Shown here piece after piece: positions 26,965-36,698 of a stretch of 64,000 bases of DNA. Position numbers and translations under genes: made by a program. The DNA comes from Bacteroidales bacterium. Lineage in GTDB: Bacteria; Bacteroidota; Bacteroidia; Bacteroidales; UBA932. Within the stretch, counting starts at the first letter, position 1, and every line of letters begins with the position of its first letter. The DNA lies in assembly GCA_017626355.1 (NCBI GenBank), contig JAGAIY010000023.1, positions 51,386-115,385 on the forward strand, written 5' to 3'. The notes beneath the pieces were generated by a model. It ran no database searches. It was given only the letters and a program-made list of their open reading frames with translations, and was not told the origin of the DNA.

Positions 26965-27024
26965 CAACGCTTTACGCATTCACGGGTGTTCCCTGCGGAA
27001 CACCCGTGAATGCGTAAAGCGTTG
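26965..27024. repeat. Large palindrome, copy 2 (28-bp perfect stem)
   Basis: Left arm 26965-26992 and right arm 26997-27024 are perfect reverse complements with a CTGC loop. The inner 12 bp matches copy 1 exactly. The outer 13 bp (CAACGCTTTACGC) is unique to this copy, so the element may extend by pairing of flanking sequence. It lies 20 nt after the serpin stop and could also end transcription, although no T-run follows. Confidence 0.92.
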
Positions 27025-27167
27025 TGGGATAGGCGGTTAGGTGACAGAGTGAACAGGGGGGGGAAAAGAGTGGAAGGAGCAGAAAAGGAGGGGAAGGGCG
27101 GTTTGGCAGGATTTTGGGATTGACCGGGCTGACGTTTGAATTGGAATTATTATAAATCGTTAGTCTT
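27025..27167 (+). other. Purine-rich upstream region of the third SusCD operon
   Basis: This stretch is strongly purine-biased from about 27050 to 27100, with an 8-G run at 27056-27063. GACGTTTG (27131-27138) resembles a -7 box, but no TTTG is found at the proper spacing. No gene seen. Confidence 0.4.
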
Positions 27168-30100
27168 ATGGTCAGAAGAACCGCTTTTATCATGGCCGCG
27201 TTCATGATGACATCCATCATTGCGGCCGCACAGGACCTGACGGTGTCGGGAACTGTAACCGATCTGACCGGATATCCCCTTGAAGGGGCTACGGTAATGG
27301 TCAGAGGCACTTCCAGCGGAACCACGGCTGGAGCAGACGGAAGCTATTCGCTGAAGGCTGCTCCCGATGCAGAACTCGTCGTATCCTATATGGGATATCT
27401 TTCCCAGATCATACCGGTCGACGGGAAGAGCAGGGTGGATTTCGTACTGCAGGAGGATATGAATTTTCTGGACGATGTACTTGTCGTAGCCTACGGCACG
27501 ATGTCGGAGTCGGACTTCACGGGTTCGGCAGCCCAGATCAAGGGAGAAGAGGTCGCCAAGGCCTCGAAAGAGTCCATCGACAAGGGTATGATGGGAAAGA
27601 TCGCCGGAGTAAGGATATCCTCGGACAATGGAGACCCGGGCTCGGCAGGCAGCGTGCAGATCAGAGGAGTCGGCTCGATTTCCGCCGGCACTTCCCCACT
27701 CTATGTAATTGATGGCGTGGTGGTTTCATCGGCATCAGAAAGCGACATCCAGGTCGGCTACAGAAGTACCGGAGTCCTCAATACACTCAATCCCGACGAC
27801 ATAGAATCGATAACCGTGCTCAAGGATGCAGCAGCGGCTTCCCTCTATGGTTCGCGTGCTGCGAACGGAGTCATACTCATAACTACGAAAAGAGGAAAGA
27901 AAGGCAGAAGCAGCATATCATACAGCGGAGAGGCAGGAGTGAGCCGTATGGCAGTCGGTCGGGCGTTCGACCTTCTGGACGGCCCGCAGTTCATACAGTA
28001 CATAAAGGATGCAGCCGACAATGCCTACGCCATGAATCCGGCATACAGCTACGGGGAGACAGGCGAGACCTGGGCCTCATGGGTCGCAGATCCGTCAGGT
28101 CAGACAAGCACGGACTGGAAAAGACAGATATTCCGCAATGCCTTCCGCCACAGCCACCAGCTGAGCCTTACGGCAGGAAACGACATGACCCAGGTCTATG
28201 CAGGACTGGGCTACAGCCGCAATGACGGCATTGTCACCGGTTCGTATTTCGAGAGATATTCCGGCAGGGTGAACGTTGACCACAAAGTCAATGACTGGCT
28301 CAAGGTCGGTCTGAGACAGATGGTCTCATTCACAGGATCCAGGGGCCACAGCGACCAGAGCGACCAGTCCCAGGGCATGGGTTATGCCACTCCTGTCGGA
28401 GTCCTGACCCAGAGCGACCCTACGGCCAAGCCGAAGAATCCGGACGGGACATGGAACGAGAATGTGAGCTGGAGCGGCTTTACCACCAATCCGCATCTTC
28501 TTTTCGACAGCGACATCCAGTACAACAAGTCACACTCCATGAGGAGCATGTCCAACATCGACCTCGAATTCACATTCAGCAAGGCCCTGTCGCTGAAGAA
28601 CACCTTCGGCTATGACTACATGGACAACAAGCAGTATCTCTGGTGGGCTCCGTCATCGATAGACGGCGAATCCATGAACGGCCTTAGCGCCAGCTACATA
28701 TTCCAGAATTCAGACCTTACCAACTCTCTGATTCTCAGATATTCAGATACTCTCGGAGACAGTCACCACCTGTCTGCCATAGCAGGCCTGGAAGTGGCCG
28801 ACCACAGGTCTTCATACACCTATGCCGCCGCCAACAACTATCCTTCGGACAAGCTGAACGCCCTCTCGACAGGCCAGATGTACGGAACAGGAGGAGCCTC
28901 ATACCGCTCATACATGGTATCCTTCCTCGCCAATGCGAACTACGACTGGGCACACAGGTACTATGCGAGCGCATCGTTCAGAAGGGACGGTTCTTCGCGT
29001 CTCGGCCCTGACAGCAGATGGGCGAACTTCTGGTCGGTCTCAGCCGCATGGAGGATAAGCGAGGAGGAGTTCCTGCAGGGCAGCGACCTGTTCTCGGACG
29101 TGAAGATCAAGGCTTCATACGGAACGAACGGAAACCTTCCGTCCGCGTACTATGCCTACAAGGGCCTGTACTCCGCAAGCGGAGGCTACGGAACGGATGC
29201 CGCCATATACTGGAGCAATCCTCAGAACGACAGCCTCGGCTGGGAGAAGTCACGCAACTTCAACATAGGAGCAGACTGGTACATGTTCAACCGCGTGAAC
29301 CTGAATCTGGAGTATTATCACAAATACACAAGCTCGCTGATCTTCGACATGCCGGCCTCGGCTGTGACAGGATTCAGCAGCTACACGGCAAATGTCGGCA
29401 ACCTTCTGAACAACGGTCTCGAATTGGAAGTGAACTCGCAGAACATCAGCCGGGACAACTTCACATGGGACACAAGCTTCAACATAACCTTCCAGAAGTC
29501 CACAGTCAGCAATCTGCCTAACGACGGGGCGGACATCAGCTACGGCGACGGCGGTATGTACATACACAGGGAAGGAGAATCCATGTACTCGTTCTACCTT
29601 CCTGTATGGAAAGGCGTGGATCCGGAAACAGGTCTGGGCGAATTCTGGATCGACCCGAACGACCATACCAAAGGTGTGACGAACTGGTATTCGGAAGCCG
29701 GAAGCACAATCGTGGGCAAGGCCATACCGGACTTCACGGGAGGCCTCACGAACACCTTCACCTTCCTCAAAGGCATGTTCGACCTGTCATTCCTGATCAC
29801 GTTCCAGAGCGGCGGCTTGATGTTCGACTACCCGGGATATTTCACCCACAGCGACGGATTCAGAGCGGCTTCAATGAATGCAGCCAAGGATGCCGCGGAC
29901 TACTGGACACCGCAGAACCGGGATGCGGCATACCCGAAGCCGATCATGAACAACCCGTACCGCTGGGACAGATTCTCCAGCAGGCTGATCCACTCTACCG
30001 ACAACATCCGCATGCGTGAGATCACATTCGGATACAACATCCCCGTCAAGGAACAGCTTCTGAACATGCGCCTCTACTTCAAGGCCACCAATCCTTTCAT

Positions 30101-30212
30101 GATCTGGTCGGCCACTCCTTACATAGACCCTGATGTAGCCATCAACGGTTACCGCACGGCGGACGTACCTGCCACAAGGGCCTTCGTACTCGGATTGAGC
30201 ATCACTCTATAA
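27168..30212 (+). CDS. SusC/RagA family TonB-dependent importer (third operon)
   Basis: This 1014-aa protein has a signal peptide (MVRRTAFIMAAFMMTSIIAAAQ) and a CarboxypepD-reg-like domain (LTVSGTVTDLTGYPLEGATV). The plug contains MGKIAGVRISSDNGDPGS, VQIRGVGSISAG, LYVIDGVVVSS and VLKDAAAASLYGSRAANGVI. The barrel ends FVLGLSITL. Codon usage is looser and richer in G+C than in the right-module SusC, so it probably has a different history and lower expression. It begins a two-gene operon with SusD and has no protease attached. Substrate unknown. Confidence 0.92.
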   Translation: MVRRTAFIMAAFMMTSIIAAAQDLTVSGTVTDLTGYPLEGATVMVRGTSSGTTAGADGSYSLKAAPDAELVVSYMGYLSQIIPVDGKSRVDFVLQEDMNFLDDVLVVAYGTMSESDFTGSAAQIKGEEVAKASKESIDKGMMGKIAGVRISSDNGDPGSAGSVQIRGVGSISAGTSPLYVIDGVVVSSASESDIQVGYRSTGVLNTLNPDDIESITVLKDAAAASLYGSRAANGVILITTKRGKKGRSSISYSGEAGVSRMAVGRAFDLLDGPQFIQYIKDAADNAYAMNPAYSYGETGETWASWVADPSGQTSTDWKRQIFRNAFRHSHQLSLTAGNDMTQVYAGLGYSRNDGIVTGSYFERYSGRVNVDHKVNDWLKVGLRQMVSFTGSRGHSDQSDQSQGMGYATPVGVLTQSDPTAKPKNPDGTWNENVSWSGFTTNPHLLFDSDIQYNKSHSMRSMSNIDLEFTFSKALSLKNTFGYDYMDNKQYLWWAPSSIDGESMNGLSASYIFQNSDLTNSLILRYSDTLGDSHHLSAIAGLEVADHRSSYTYAAANNYPSDKLNALSTGQMYGTGGASYRSYMVSFLANANYDWAHRYYASASFRRDGSSRLGPDSRWANFWSVSAAWRISEEEFLQGSDLFSDVKIKASYGTNGNLPSAYYAYKGLYSASGGYGTDAAIYWSNPQNDSLGWEKSRNFNIGADWYMFNRVNLNLEYYHKYTSSLIFDMPASAVTGFSSYTANVGNLLNNGLELEVNSQNISRDNFTWDTSFNITFQKSTVSNLPNDGADISYGDGGMYIHREGESMYSFYLPVWKGVDPETGLGEFWIDPNDHTKGVTNWYSEAGSTIVGKAIPDFTGGLTNTFTFLKGMFDLSFLITFQSGGLMFDYPGYFTHSDGFRAASMNAAKDAADYWTPQNRDAAYPKPIMNNPYRWDRFSSRLIHSTDNIRMREITFGYNIPVKEQLLNMRLYFKATNPFMIWSATPYIDPDVAINGYRTADVPATRAFVLGLSITL

Positions 30213-30223
30213 AACCTTAGAAC

Positions 30224-31621
30224 ATGAAGAAGTCAATATACATGATGGCCTTTGCCGCCGCTCTTGCCGGCTGCGAGGCACTGGATCAGGATCCGTCGAC
30301 CTCGGTGACGACGGAGACGGCGATCACAGATGTCGAAGACCTGGCCAATGCTGTGAACGGAGCATATTATCTGGCCACATACGGAACACGGATGACCATG
30401 GCCTCGGAACTGAGCATCTATGCGGACCTGACCGGACCTGACTCATACCAGCCGTCATCCTCGGGCCAGAACGCATCGAGGATAGCGCAGTTCGCCATGA
30501 CGCCGAACGACACCTACGGAGCCTACTATTATCTTTACGCCGCCCTGGCGAATGTGAACAGTGCCATCGAGAAGGGAGCGGAGCTTGAGGACAAGGATGG
30601 AGCCGCTCCGTACCTCGCCGAGCTGTATGCCTTGCGCGGCCTTTTCCACTTCCATCTGGCCGTGCTTTTCGCTCCCATCCCTACTTCAGGAAGTCCGAAC
30701 ACCATGGGTATAGTCCTGTCTGACAAGGTCTTCGACATCGGATATATCGGGGAGAGGGCAGGACTCGAGCAGACTTATGAGTTTATAGTCAGCGACCTTA
30801 CCAAGGCCATAGATTCAGGACTCGGAAAGGAGCGGAGCACCGGCCACATCAACCATTGGGCAGCATTGGGACTCCGCGCAAGAGCCAATCTCTACAGAGG
30901 AAGATACCAGGAAGCCCTGCAGGACTGCGACGAGATAATCAAGGCCTCGCCTTATACCCTCTACAGCAGGGATGAATATCCGAAGGTCTGGTCACAGCAG
31001 GGCAGCTCCGAAATGCTCCTTGAATATCTCCAGACAGACTCTTACAACGCCCAAAGATACTCTCCGGGCTACTACACCTCACCAAAGGGATATTCGGAAT
31101 ACGGGCTCAAGCCGGAGTTCTACCGATGGCTGACATCCGACCCGGCTGACATAAGAGGCCGCATGGCCGCCGACCTGACGGTGAAGCCTGAAGGGGAAAA
31201 CGACTATAATCCGGGATATTATCCGCTCAAGTATCCCGGCAATTCCGGGGCATCCGTACCTCTGTATGTAAATAACATCAAGGTGCTGCGTCTGTCTGAA
31301 ATATACCTGATAGCAGCTGAAGCCGCCCTGCATACAGGAGAGGACGCAGGAGCATATCTGGACAAGCTGAGGGAGCAGAGGATAGAAGGCTACACAGGTG
31401 ACGGCTCACCGGTAACCATAGAGACGGTCCTGGATGAACGCAGAAAGGAACTCTTTGCCGAAGGACAGATAGCCTTCGACTTCTGGAGAAACGGAATAAG
31501 CGTTGAAACAGCGCTCGGGACCATTGCTCCGGACGACTTCAGGACAGTGCTTCCGCTCCCTAAGGAAGAGATCGACATAAGCAAAGGAAAACTCGTCCAG
31601 AACCCTGGCTACGGCACCTGA
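30224..31621 (+). CDS. SusD/RagB family surface lipoprotein (third operon)
   Basis: This 465-aa lipoprotein has a lipobox at Cys17 (AALAGC). Family motifs are LAELYALRGLFHFHLAVLFAP near residue 130, VLRLSEIYLIAAEAALHTGE near 350, and VLDERRKELFAEGQIAFDFWRNG near 405. It ends ISKGKLVQNPGYGT. It starts 11 nt after the SusC stop. The ligand cannot be told from sequence; no glycoside hydrolase or protease is in this operon. Confidence 0.92.
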   Translation: MKKSIYMMAFAAALAGCEALDQDPSTSVTTETAITDVEDLANAVNGAYYLATYGTRMTMASELSIYADLTGPDSYQPSSSGQNASRIAQFAMTPNDTYGAYYYLYAALANVNSAIEKGAELEDKDGAAPYLAELYALRGLFHFHLAVLFAPIPTSGSPNTMGIVLSDKVFDIGYIGERAGLEQTYEFIVSDLTKAIDSGLGKERSTGHINHWAALGLRARANLYRGRYQEALQDCDEIIKASPYTLYSRDEYPKVWSQQGSSEMLLEYLQTDSYNAQRYSPGYYTSPKGYSEYGLKPEFYRWLTSDPADIRGRMAADLTVKPEGENDYNPGYYPLKYPGNSGASVPLYVNNIKVLRLSEIYLIAAEAALHTGEDAGAYLDKLREQRIEGYTGDGSPVTIETVLDERRKELFAEGQIAFDFWRNGISVETALGTIAPDDFRTVLPLPKEEIDISKGKLVQNPGYGT

Positions 31622-31646
31622 TTCACAGAAAAGTACCCCGGTTTCA

Positions 31647-31677
31647 CTTGCCGGAACCGATAAAAAATGTATCTTTG
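31647..31677 (+). promoter_or_regulatory. Promoter of the fourth SusCD operon
   Basis: CTTG (31647-31650) is followed after 19 nt by TATCTTTG (31670-31677), a full TAnnTTTG match. The start would be near 31684, giving an 88-nt leader. Confidence 0.65.
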
Positions 31678-31682
31678 TCTGC

Positions 31683-31699
31683 CGCATTCCCCCAATGCG
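31683..31699 (+). promoter_or_regulatory. Hairpin at the 5' end of the fourth-operon leader
   Basis: CGCATT and AATGCG pair around a CCCCC loop, directly at the predicted transcript start; ACAGGCTTTTT follows. It may stabilise the mRNA end or act as a weak attenuator. Confidence 0.45.
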
Positions 31700-31771
31700 A
31701 CAGGCTTTTTCGTGTAACACATTGAATAACAATTGAATACAAAAACAAAGCAATAATAACAATTTAAAATC

Positions 31772-34700
31772 ATGATCCAAAGAACAAAGAATTCGAAACT
31801 GATTCTTACAGTTCTGGCGCTTATGATGTCTGTAGCGGCTTTCGCACAGAATCTGACAGTGACAGGTACTGTAACGGATTCGTCTACCGGCGAGCCGGTT
31901 CCTTTTGCTGCAATCCAGCTCAAGGACACCATGACCGGAGGCAGCACGGACATTGACGGAAACTATTCCATCACTGTTCCGTCCAACGGTATCCTCATCT
32001 TCTCATCCATCGGATACAAGAACGTGGAGGTTGCCGTTGCAGGAAAGGCAGTCCATGATGTCGTGATGGCACCGGACACTGAAACACTCGAGGAGACAAT
32101 CGTCGTCGCCTTCGGTACAGCTACTAAAGAGTCATTCACAGGTTCTGCAACCGTGGTGAACTCATCTGACATTTCGAAAGTTCAGTCATCTGACGTGACA
32201 AGAGCCCTTGAGGGTATGGTTGCCGGTGTGCAGATGACCACATCTACCGGTACTCTCGGAAGTACTCCTTCAATCGTCATCCGCGGACACTCTTCAATCA
32301 ACGCAGGAAACGCTCCTCTCTATGTTGTCGACGGAGTTCCATATGACGGTGACATCAACAACCTCAACAATGCGGACATCGAGTCCATGACAGTCCTCAA
32401 GGACGCAGCTTCGAATGCGCTTTACGGAGCCAGAGGTGCAAACGGTGTGATCATGATCACCACAAAGAAAGCAAAGGCAGGAGACGCTATTATCAATGTG
32501 GATGCAAAGTGGGGTCTGAACACCAAGGCTCTTGAGGAATATGACGTATTCACTAACCCTGCACAGTACTACGAGGCTCATTACGCTGCCCTCTACAACT
32601 ACTATGTGAACTCTCAGGGCATGATTCCGTCAGAGGCTCATATCCTTGCAAACCAGACAGTAACAGGCCCTGCGGCTTCAGGCGGTCTCGGCTACCAGGT
32701 GTTCAGCGTTCCTGAGGGACAGGCCTTCATCGGTTCCAACGGCAAGGTCAACCCTAACGCGACCCTCGGCAAGATGTACACATACAACGGCAAGGACTAC
32801 TGGATGACCCCTGACAACTGGATGGACGAGACATACAGGAAGAGCCTCCGTCAGGAGTACAACGTAAGCGTATCCGGAAGACATGAGAAGGGAGCCTTCC
32901 TCGCATCGTTCGGTTACCTCAACAACAAGGGTATCATCGACGCATCCGACATGAACCGATACACTGCACGTCTCAAGGGAGACTATCAGGCGAAGGAATG
33001 GTTCAAGGTAGGAGCCAACATGTCATATACCAACTACAACTACAACAACGGTAACTCTGACGAGGGTTCGTCTGGAAGTACGGGCAACATCTTCGCATTC
33101 GCTTCGAGAATAGCCCCTATCTATCCTCTCTACCTCCGCGACGGAGACGGCAACATCATGAAGGACAGCCGCGGCTACCTCATCCGTGACTACGGTAACG
33201 GCGAGAACGGCGGTCTTGTTCGTCCTTTCATGCAGAACTCCAACCCTCTCCAGACCCTTGCACTCGACAAGAACAACTCTGAAGGCAACGCCCTCACCAC
33301 CCAGGCATTCGCCGAGCTTTCGTTCCTCAAGGACTTCAAGTTCACGCTCAATGCCGGTACAGGTCTGGACGAAACCCGCCAGACAAGCATGAACAACCCT
33401 TATTACGGTCAGTTCGCGACACAGGGCGGTACAGTTTCAAAGGGACACAGCAGGTCGTTCTACCTCAACCTCCAGCAGCTCCTCAACTACACCAAGACGA
33501 TCAAGGGTGTGCACCATATCAGCGCCCTTCTCGGACATGAGTGGTACAAGAGGTCAAGCGTATCCCTCAGTGCATCAAAGAACCAGATGTCATCAATCGA
33601 CAACACCGAGCTCAACGGAGCCGGTACAGACGGCATGAGCGCGGCATCTTCAAGGTCGACATACAACAACGAGGGTTACTTCACCCGAGTACAGTACGAC
33701 TACATGAACAGGATCTTCGCAAACGCTTCATTCCGTAGGGATGCATCTTCACGCTTCCATCCTGACCACCGCTGGGGTAACTTCTGGTCCCTCGGTGCAG
33801 CCTGGATCATAAGCGAGGAAGGATGGTTCAACGCTCCGGTACTCAACATGCTCAAGCTCAAGGCTTCATATGGTTCACAGGGTAACGACAACATCAGCAA
33901 CTTCCTCTATGTGGACACATATCAGTCACTTCCGGGAACAGACGGTCTCGCCACCACATTCTACAGCAAGGGTAACGAGAACATCACCTGGGAGACCAAC
34001 GCCAACTTCAACGTAGGAGCAGAGTTCGGTCTGTGGAACGACAGGCTCTCAGGATCGGTAGAGTACTTCTTCCGCAACACCACCGACATGCTCTATTTCT
34101 ACAGCCTCGCTTCATCAAGCGGTTACGGCGGATATTACGACAACCTCGGTGACATGAGGAACGCCGGTGTCGAAATCGCCCTCAACGGCAACATCATCAA
34201 CACACGCGACATGAGGTGGGATGTATATGTCAACGCGACCCATTACACCAACAAGGTGACCATGCTCCCTGACGAGAACAAGACCACCGAGCATGAAGGA
34301 TACTGGGGTTTCGAGAACGGCTCGAACTTCATCGCAGAGGGACTTCCTCTCACAACCTTCTTCATGCCTCAGTATGCAGGTGTGAACAAGGAGACAGGAG
34401 AAGCGATGTGGTACAAGGACGCGAGAGATGAGAACGGAAACGTGACCAAGACAACCACAACCAACTACTCAGAGGCGACAGACTACATCTGCGGTAACCC
34501 TACACCGCTCTTCTACGGTGGTTTCGGTACTTCATTCCAGTGGAAAGGCTTCGACGTGGCTGCCAGCTTCACATACTCTGTAGGCGGTCTCACATATGAC
34601 TCAGGCTATGCGTCATACATGACCAACCCTACTACAGGTTCAGGAAGCAACTACCACAAGGACATCCTCAAGGCATGGACTCCTGAGAACCCTGATTCAG

Positions 34701-34993
34701 ATATCCCAAGATGGCAGTATGCAGACCAGTATCCTGCATCACAGTCAGACAGATTCCTCGTGAACGCAAGCTACCTCAACTTCCAGAACGCACAGATCGG
34801 ATACACCCTTCCGGAGAACATCACAAGAAAGTTCAAGGTTGCCAAACTCCGCATCTACGCAGCTTGCGACAACATCGTCTACTGGTCATACAGAAAGGGT
34901 CTTGACCCACGTTTCAGTCTCACCGGTAGCACAAACAATGCAGTGAACTCACCTGTACGTACATTGTCAGGAGGTATCAACATTACATTCTAA
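31772..34993 (+). CDS. SusC/RagA family TonB-dependent importer (fourth operon)
   Basis: This 1073-aa protein has a signal peptide (cleavage after AFAQ) and LTVTGTVTDSSTGEPVPFAA, almost the same as the right-module SusC. The plug holds LEGMVAGVQM, IVIRGHSSINAGN, LYVVDGVPYDG and VLKDAASNALYGARGANGVI. The barrel ends LSGGINITF. Codon bias is strong. It heads an operon with SusD, a large lipoprotein, an S8 protease, a lipocalin-like lipoprotein and perhaps YhhN. It has an ordinary fixed promoter and no inverted repeats. A peptide or protein-derived substrate is inferred from the protease. Confidence 0.93.
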   Translation: MIQRTKNSKLILTVLALMMSVAAFAQNLTVTGTVTDSSTGEPVPFAAIQLKDTMTGGSTDIDGNYSITVPSNGILIFSSIGYKNVEVAVAGKAVHDVVMAPDTETLEETIVVAFGTATKESFTGSATVVNSSDISKVQSSDVTRALEGMVAGVQMTTSTGTLGSTPSIVIRGHSSINAGNAPLYVVDGVPYDGDINNLNNADIESMTVLKDAASNALYGARGANGVIMITTKKAKAGDAIINVDAKWGLNTKALEEYDVFTNPAQYYEAHYAALYNYYVNSQGMIPSEAHILANQTVTGPAASGGLGYQVFSVPEGQAFIGSNGKVNPNATLGKMYTYNGKDYWMTPDNWMDETYRKSLRQEYNVSVSGRHEKGAFLASFGYLNNKGIIDASDMNRYTARLKGDYQAKEWFKVGANMSYTNYNYNNGNSDEGSSGSTGNIFAFASRIAPIYPLYLRDGDGNIMKDSRGYLIRDYGNGENGGLVRPFMQNSNPLQTLALDKNNSEGNALTTQAFAELSFLKDFKFTLNAGTGLDETRQTSMNNPYYGQFATQGGTVSKGHSRSFYLNLQQLLNYTKTIKGVHHISALLGHEWYKRSSVSLSASKNQMSSIDNTELNGAGTDGMSAASSRSTYNNEGYFTRVQYDYMNRIFANASFRRDASSRFHPDHRWGNFWSLGAAWIISEEGWFNAPVLNMLKLKASYGSQGNDNISNFLYVDTYQSLPGTDGLATTFYSKGNENITWETNANFNVGAEFGLWNDRLSGSVEYFFRNTTDMLYFYSLASSSGYGGYYDNLGDMRNAGVEIALNGNIINTRDMRWDVYVNATHYTNKVTMLPDENKTTEHEGYWGFENGSNFIAEGLPLTTFFMPQYAGVNKETGEAMWYKDARDENGNVTKTTTTNYSEATDYICGNPTPLFYGGFGTSFQWKGFDVAASFTYSVGGLTYDSGYASYMTNPTTGSGSNYHKDILKAWTPENPDSDIPRWQYADQYPASQSDRFLVNASYLNFQNAQIGYTLPENITRKFKVAKLRIYAACDNIVYWSYRKGLDPRFSLTGSTNNAVNSPVRTLSGGINITF

Positions 34994-35021
34994 GTGGAAC
35001 CTTGTCAACAGATTATAAAGA

Positions 35022-36671
35022 ATGAAAAGAATAACTAACAAGATACTTGCTCTTCTCGTGGCTCCCCTGCTCGCAGCGGGATGTATCGAGGAGACAAAGC
35101 CGGAAAGCAGCGTCATGCTTCCCGACCAGATATCTCTCGACGGAATGGCACGTTCCTTCTCTGTAGCCATGATGATGCCTGACAAGTGCGGCTTCCTTTC
35201 AAGCTACGGCTCGCAGGCAGACTTCGGTGTTCCTGCCATGCATATCATGACAGACGCCATGCTCGAGGACCTCGCCATCCAGGGTGCCAACCCGGGATAT
35301 TTCCAGTTCTACCCATGGGCCTACAACCTCGGTATGGACGACCAGTCATGGCCTACAGGCTACTTCTGGGAGCATTACTACGCATACATCAAGATCGCCA
35401 ACGACCTTATCGGCATGATCGATGTCAATGCAGAAAACTTCGAAGAGAACAAGGTCTACCTCGGATATGCATATGCCTACAGGGCGATGTATTACCTCGA
35501 CCTTGCGCGTATGTATGAGCCTAAGGAGAACAATTATACAGACGTATCGAATGTACTCGGACTTACAGTTCCTATCGTGACAGAGCTCACTACCCAGGCT
35601 GAAATCGAGAACAACCCACGTCTTCCAAGAGAGGAGGTATATGCCTTCATCCTTTCTGACCTTGAAAAAGCCGAAAGCTACCTCAAGAGCGCAGGAACCA
35701 ACTACACCTATCCTACCCTCGGTGCTGTCTACGGCCTCTACGCAAGGGCATACATCGAGATGGGTTACTGGAACGGCGGCGACAAGGATGCATTCAGCGA
35801 GGCGGCATACTACGCCCGTGAGGCCATCAAGGCCAGCGGCAAGACTCCTCTTACCGAGGCTCAGTGGACAGACCCTACCACAGGATTCAACAGCGGAAGC
35901 TCAAACAATTCATGGATCTGGGGTCTTACAGTCGCCAAGGAGAACCTCATCAACCTCGTGTCATTCACAGCACACATCAGTGCAGAGGCACTCTGGGGCT
36001 ACTCTTCATACACATTCCCTGGCATAAGCAAGGCGCTCTATGACAAGATCGGCAAGAAGGACTTCAGAAGAAAGTCGTTCCTCAGCCCTGACCAGACCGA
36101 GTGGACTTCAGGTACTTACAGATTCGCTCCTTCAGGAGACTGGCTCGATTACTTCTTCTACTACAATGCAATGCCTTATACAGCCATCAAGTTCCGCCCT
36201 GCACAGGGAGAATGCGTGGACTACAACATCGGAAACGCTGCTGACCATCCGCTCATGCGTGTAGAGGAGATGTTCTTCATCGAGATGGAAGCATATGCCG
36301 GAATGGGCAATCTTGCGAAGGCCAAGGAGCTCCTCAACACATTCATGACCTATCGTGTGACTGACGGAAGCTACGACTGCAGCCTTCTTGCATCTGACTT
36401 CGAGACCTTCACAGACGAGATGCTCCTTCAGAAGAGAATCGAGTTCTGGGGCGAGGGTATCGTATTCTACGACTACAAGAGACTTGACGAGGGTATAACC
36501 CGTTACTATACAGACACCAACCACCCTGATATCTGGCAGTTCAACACTGAGGGACGTTCTCCACAGTGGAACTTCGTGATCAACCGCGGTGAGTTCCAGT
36601 CCAACATAGGAATCAATGCGTCAACAAACAATCCGGATCCGTCAGGACTTCTGAAGGTTCCTAACAAATAA
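35022..36671 (+). CDS. SusD/RagB family surface lipoprotein (fourth operon)
   Basis: This 549-aa lipoprotein has a lipobox at Cys21 (LLAAGC). It has VYLGYAYAYRAMYYLDLARMYEP near residue 145, LMRVEEMFFIEMEAYAGMGN near 405 and LLQKRIEFWGEGIVFYDYKRLDEG near 468. Many segments align with the right-module SusD (FMTYRVTDGSYDCS versus FMSYRVSGEFTYDCS). It lies 28 nt after SusC. It should cap the SusC barrel and bind the same nutrient class as the right module. Confidence 0.92.
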   Translation: MKRITNKILALLVAPLLAAGCIEETKPESSVMLPDQISLDGMARSFSVAMMMPDKCGFLSSYGSQADFGVPAMHIMTDAMLEDLAIQGANPGYFQFYPWAYNLGMDDQSWPTGYFWEHYYAYIKIANDLIGMIDVNAENFEENKVYLGYAYAYRAMYYLDLARMYEPKENNYTDVSNVLGLTVPIVTELTTQAEIENNPRLPREEVYAFILSDLEKAESYLKSAGTNYTYPTLGAVYGLYARAYIEMGYWNGGDKDAFSEAAYYAREAIKASGKTPLTEAQWTDPTTGFNSGSSNNSWIWGLTVAKENLINLVSFTAHISAEALWGYSSYTFPGISKALYDKIGKKDFRRKSFLSPDQTEWTSGTYRFAPSGDWLDYFFYYNAMPYTAIKFRPAQGECVDYNIGNAADHPLMRVEEMFFIEMEAYAGMGNLAKAKELLNTFMTYRVTDGSYDCSLLASDFETFTDEMLLQKRIEFWGEGIVFYDYKRLDEGITRYYTDTNHPDIWQFNTEGRSPQWNFVINRGEFQSNIGINASTNNPDPSGLLKVPNK

Positions 36672-36698
36672 TCCTGACATCCCAGAAAAAAAGATATT

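Noticed and set aside
27056-27063. G8 run as a slipped-strand phase-variation site
   Set aside because: It lies about 105 nt before the start codon, outside any promoter box I could place, so an effect on expression is not supported.
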